Assembly: GCA_031286615.1 (NCBI GenBank)
Contig: JAITUA010000013.1
Location: 677,190-741,189, forward strand
Length of the DNA stretch: 64,000 bases
From: Chryseobacterium sp.
GTDB taxonomy: Bacteria; Bacteroidota; Bacteroidia; Flavobacteriales; Weeksellaceae
Reading direction: 5' to 3'
Positions 62,057 to 64,000 of this stretch are shown here, in pieces. Position 1 is the stretch's first letter; each line of letters opens with the position of its first letter. The notes under the pieces are model-generated. The model saw only the letters and a program-made list of their open reading frames with translations. It ran no database searches and was not told where the DNA came from. Position numbers and translations under genes: made by a program.

Positions 62057-63523
62057 ATGCAACTAAAAATATATAACTCCCTTACAGCGGAAAAAGAAAT
62101 ATTCAAACCTATTTTAGACGGAAATGTTGGAATGTATGTCTGCGGACCTACAGTGTACAGTAATGTGCATTTAGGAAATGTGAGAACTTTCCTTTCCTTC
62201 GATTTTATCTACCGTACTCTGACTCATTTGGGGTATAAAGTAAGATACGTAAGAAATATTACCGATGCAGGCCACCTTACCGATGACGGAAATGTTGATA
62301 ACGACAGATTCGTAAAACAAACCAGACTTGAAAAACTGGAGCCTATGGAAATTGTACAGAAATATACAGTAGATTTCCATAAAGTATTGGATATGTTCAA
62401 TCTTTTGCCACCCAATATCGAACCTACGGCTACAGGACATATCGTAGAACAGATCGAATTGACTCAAAAGCTGATTGAAAGAGGATTTGCTTACGAAAGC
62501 AACGGTTCAGTATACTTCGATGTATTAGAATACAACAAAAGAGGATTGAACTATGGCGAACTTTCAAAACGTAACATAGAAGAACTTTTCGCCAATACAA
62601 GAGATCTTGACGGACAGGGAGAAAAGAAAAATCCACAGGATTTTGCATTGTGGAAAAAAGCATCACCTGCTCACATTATGAGATGGAATTCCCCTTGGGG
62701 AGAAGGATTCCCTGGATGGCACCTTGAATGTACTGCGATGAGTACAAAATATTTAGGAGAAACTTTTGATATCCACGGAGGCGGAATGGACCTTAAGTTC
62801 CCTCACCACGAATGTGAAATTGCACAAGGGAAAGCTTGCAATGATGCAGCACCCGTAAATTACTGGATGCATGCCAATATGTTGACGATGAATTCTCAGC
62901 GTATGAGCAAGTCTACAGGAAACTATATCCTTCCCATGCAGCTGGTTACAGGTGATAATGACTTCTTTGAAAAACCTTTCCATCCTTCAATTGTACGTTT
63001 CTGCTTCCTGCAGGCACATTACAGAAGTGTTCTGGATATTTCAAACGATGCAATGATAGCCAGTGAAAAAGGATTTATCAGATTGATGGAAGCTGTAAAA
63101 GTATTGAACTCAATCATTCCTGATGATACAAAACAATCCGGTTTCAGCCTGAAAGAATGGAAAGATAAAACATATGACGCTTTAACAGACGATTTCAATT
63201 CACCAATCCTCATTGCTCACCTGTTTGAAGCCGTGAAATATATTTTTGCTCTGAATGACAGTAAAGAAACGATCTCAACAGCAGATCTTGAAGATTTAAA
63301 GTCAACCTTGAATGCTTTTATCTTCGATGTTCTGGGATTACAGACTGTAGAGGAAAATAATAATGAAAAGCTTGATCAAACTCTAAAAGTATTGATCGAA
63401 TTGAGAAATCAGGCAAGAAAATCTAAGAATTTCGACCTTTCAGATCAGATCAGAGATAAGCTGCTTGCAGAAGGAATAGAATTAAAAGACGGAAGAGACG
63501 GAACATCATACGTTCTGAACTAA
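62057..63523 (+). CDS. cysS: Cysteinyl-tRNA synthetase
   Basis: The gene encodes 488 aa, a typical length. Class I synthetase motifs: zinc ligand and start of the active site in [18 protein letters not shown] (HIGH as HLGN), further zinc ligands in [10 protein letters not shown] and [12 protein letters not shown], and KMSKS as RMSKSTGN. It attaches cysteine to tRNA-Cys. The gene has its own terminator and appears monocistronic. Confidence 0.99.
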   Translation: MQLKIYNSLTAEKEIFKPILDGNVGMYVCGPTVYSNVHLGNVRTFLSFDFIYRTLTHLGYKVRYVRNITDAGHLTDDGNVDNDRFVKQTRLEKLEPMEIVQKYTVDFHKVLDMFNLLPPNIEPTATGHIVEQIELTQKLIERGFAYESNGSVYFDVLEYNKRGLNYGELSKRNIEELFANTRDLDGQGEKKNPQDFALWKKASPAHIMRWNSPWGEGFPGWHLECTAMSTKYLGETFDIHGGGMDLKFPHHECEIAQGKACNDAAPVNYWMHANMLTMNSQRMSKSTGNYILPMQLVTGDNDFFEKPFHPSIVRFCFLQAHYRSVLDISNDAMIASEKGFIRLMEAVKVLNSIIPDDTKQSGFSLKEWKDKTYDALTDDFNSPILIAHLFEAVKYIFALNDSKETISTADLEDLKSTLNAFIFDVLGLQTVEENNNEKLDQTLKVLIELRNQARKSKNFDLSDQIRDKLLAEGIELKDGRDGTSYVLN

Positions 63524-63546
63524 AAAATACAACTTTGTTTTATACC

Positions 63547-63595
63547 CATTCCGTAGGAGTCTTATACTTAGGATTCTTACGGAATGTTTTTTTTT
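63547..63595 (+). terminator. Terminator after cysS, built on a repeated word
   Basis: CATTCCGTAGGAGTC (63547-63561) pairs with GATTCTTACGGAATG (63572-63586), 13 of 15 positions, followed by nine T. A close copy of the left arm, CATTCCGCAGGAATC, recurs at 63923-63937. Confidence 0.85.
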
Positions 63596-63646
63596 GAACC
63601 ATCTGGGAAAATATATCTTATACATTATTATATATACAATTTTTTT

Positions 63647-63760
63647 CAGGAGCTTCATCCTGCTATCCATTCATACTCCTCGCGCCTGCGCATTGCCACG
63701 CTCAAACCCATTCACTCTCCTACATATGCTGTGGGGTAACCATTTCTATCAGGGCTAGGG
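63647..63760. repeat. Intergenic repeat-like element (GGAGCTTC ... ATCAGGGCTAG)
   Basis: The ends read CAGGAGCTTCATCCTGCTAT and CCATTTCTATCAGGGCTAG, and AGC/CCTGCTA near the left pairs with TATCAGG/GCT near the right. The middle has an unusually GC-rich stretch (CTCGCGCCTGCGCATTGCCA). I recall sequences with these ends and variable centres as common intergenic repeats in Flavobacterium and Chryseobacterium; this was not tested. No credible reading frame is present. Confidence 0.5.
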
Positions 63761-63767
63761 GTGGGGG

Positions 63768-64000
63768 AATTATAAATTATAAATTATAAATGATGAATGA
63801 TGGGTTTCGGGTTGTAAAGTTGCGAGTTTCTGGTTGCTGGATTTCGGTAATCAGGTTGAAGTTTTTAATTCTATTATTCCTATACAAACCAGTGTGGAGA
63901 TATACTGTTATTCCCATTGTGTCATTCCGCAGGAATCCAAACTTCTTTAGAGGAGCCCTTAAAGGAAGTAAGCTGGCAGGATAATGTTTAAGCTTTTTTT
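63768..64000. other. Repeat-rich non-coding tail of the window
   Basis: Three AATTATA heptamers (63768-63788) are followed by ATGATGAATGATGGGT and word-like text (GGGTTTCGGGTTG, GTTGCTGGATTTC). A CATTCCGCAGGAATC word lies at 63923-63937. A 64-codon frame here (63790-63984) crosses these repeats, has no family resemblance and is rejected as a gene. Confidence 0.55.

Noticed and set aside
63790-63984. 64-codon plus-strand frame at the end of the window
   Set aside because: It runs through simple repeats and a dispersed word, and has no recognisable domain or promoter.

Overview
The window looks like chromosomal DNA of a flavobacterium in the family Weeksellaceae, most likely Chryseobacterium or a close relative. 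The basis is low GC, Bacteroidota-type promoters (TTG, a 17-24 bp spacer, then TAnnTTTG), weak use of Shine-Dalgarno sites, DUF/OMP families typical of Flavobacteriia, a MetH split into two genes, and a GG-leader peptide of the kind common in Chryseobacterium. No phage, IS element, CRISPR array, rRNA or tRNA was seen. Almost all genes are intact.

Layout. 1-1200: the end of rplQ, a small lipoprotein gene, and a long regulatory gap. 1201-5967: a compact two-component module (LuxR-type regulator, unknown protein, 7-TM protein, histidine kinase) followed by three envelope-type genes. Both halves begin with the same operator-promoter arrangement. 6191-8858: eno and gltA. 9007-9171: a Cys-rich GG-leader peptide gene. 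9462-18218: two arginine-deiminase-superfamily enzymes, then a dense cluster of SpeD, DUF4178, a small membrane protein, DUF350, a SpeE-like protein, an FAD oxidoreductase and a membrane protein. 18246-27665: a GH43-like secreted glycosidase, a lipoprotein esterase, two tandem 753-aa outer-membrane barrels and a carboxypeptidase-regulatory-like lipoprotein. 27723-38625: housekeeping genes (nadD, recJ, M48 protease, ABC-F YbiT-like, smpB, OmpA-family, YebC, LpxH-like, glycosyltransferase, GNAT).

38782-46391 is a MoxR-centred cluster: RDD, SpoIIM-like, membrane protein, DUF4129, DUF4350, MoxR and DUF58. 46419-49532: OsmC and a GH63-like glucosidase. 49665-59522 is a methionine regulon. It has a consensus promoter, a SAM-I riboswitch, metX-like, an ACT-homoserine dehydrogenase, a metZ-like gene, the MetH N-terminal part, a fatty acid desaturase, the MetH C-terminal part and metF. 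59575-63523: a GNAT-like protein, folE, DinB and cysS. The last 480 bp are repeat-rich and non-coding.

Most unusual signals. (1) Two copies of ATTACCC-N4-GTGTAATTGATT-N17-GAAATTTG at matching distances from the first genes of the 1201 and 4142 units, which predicts the target site of the encoded response regulator. (2) Three four-helix-bundle (23S-rRNA intervening-sequence-type) genes, each sitting inside a spacer between co-oriented genes and each bracketed by its own imperfect inverted repeat. (3) A stand-alone six-cysteine GG-leader peptide with a perfect 10-bp dyad upstream.
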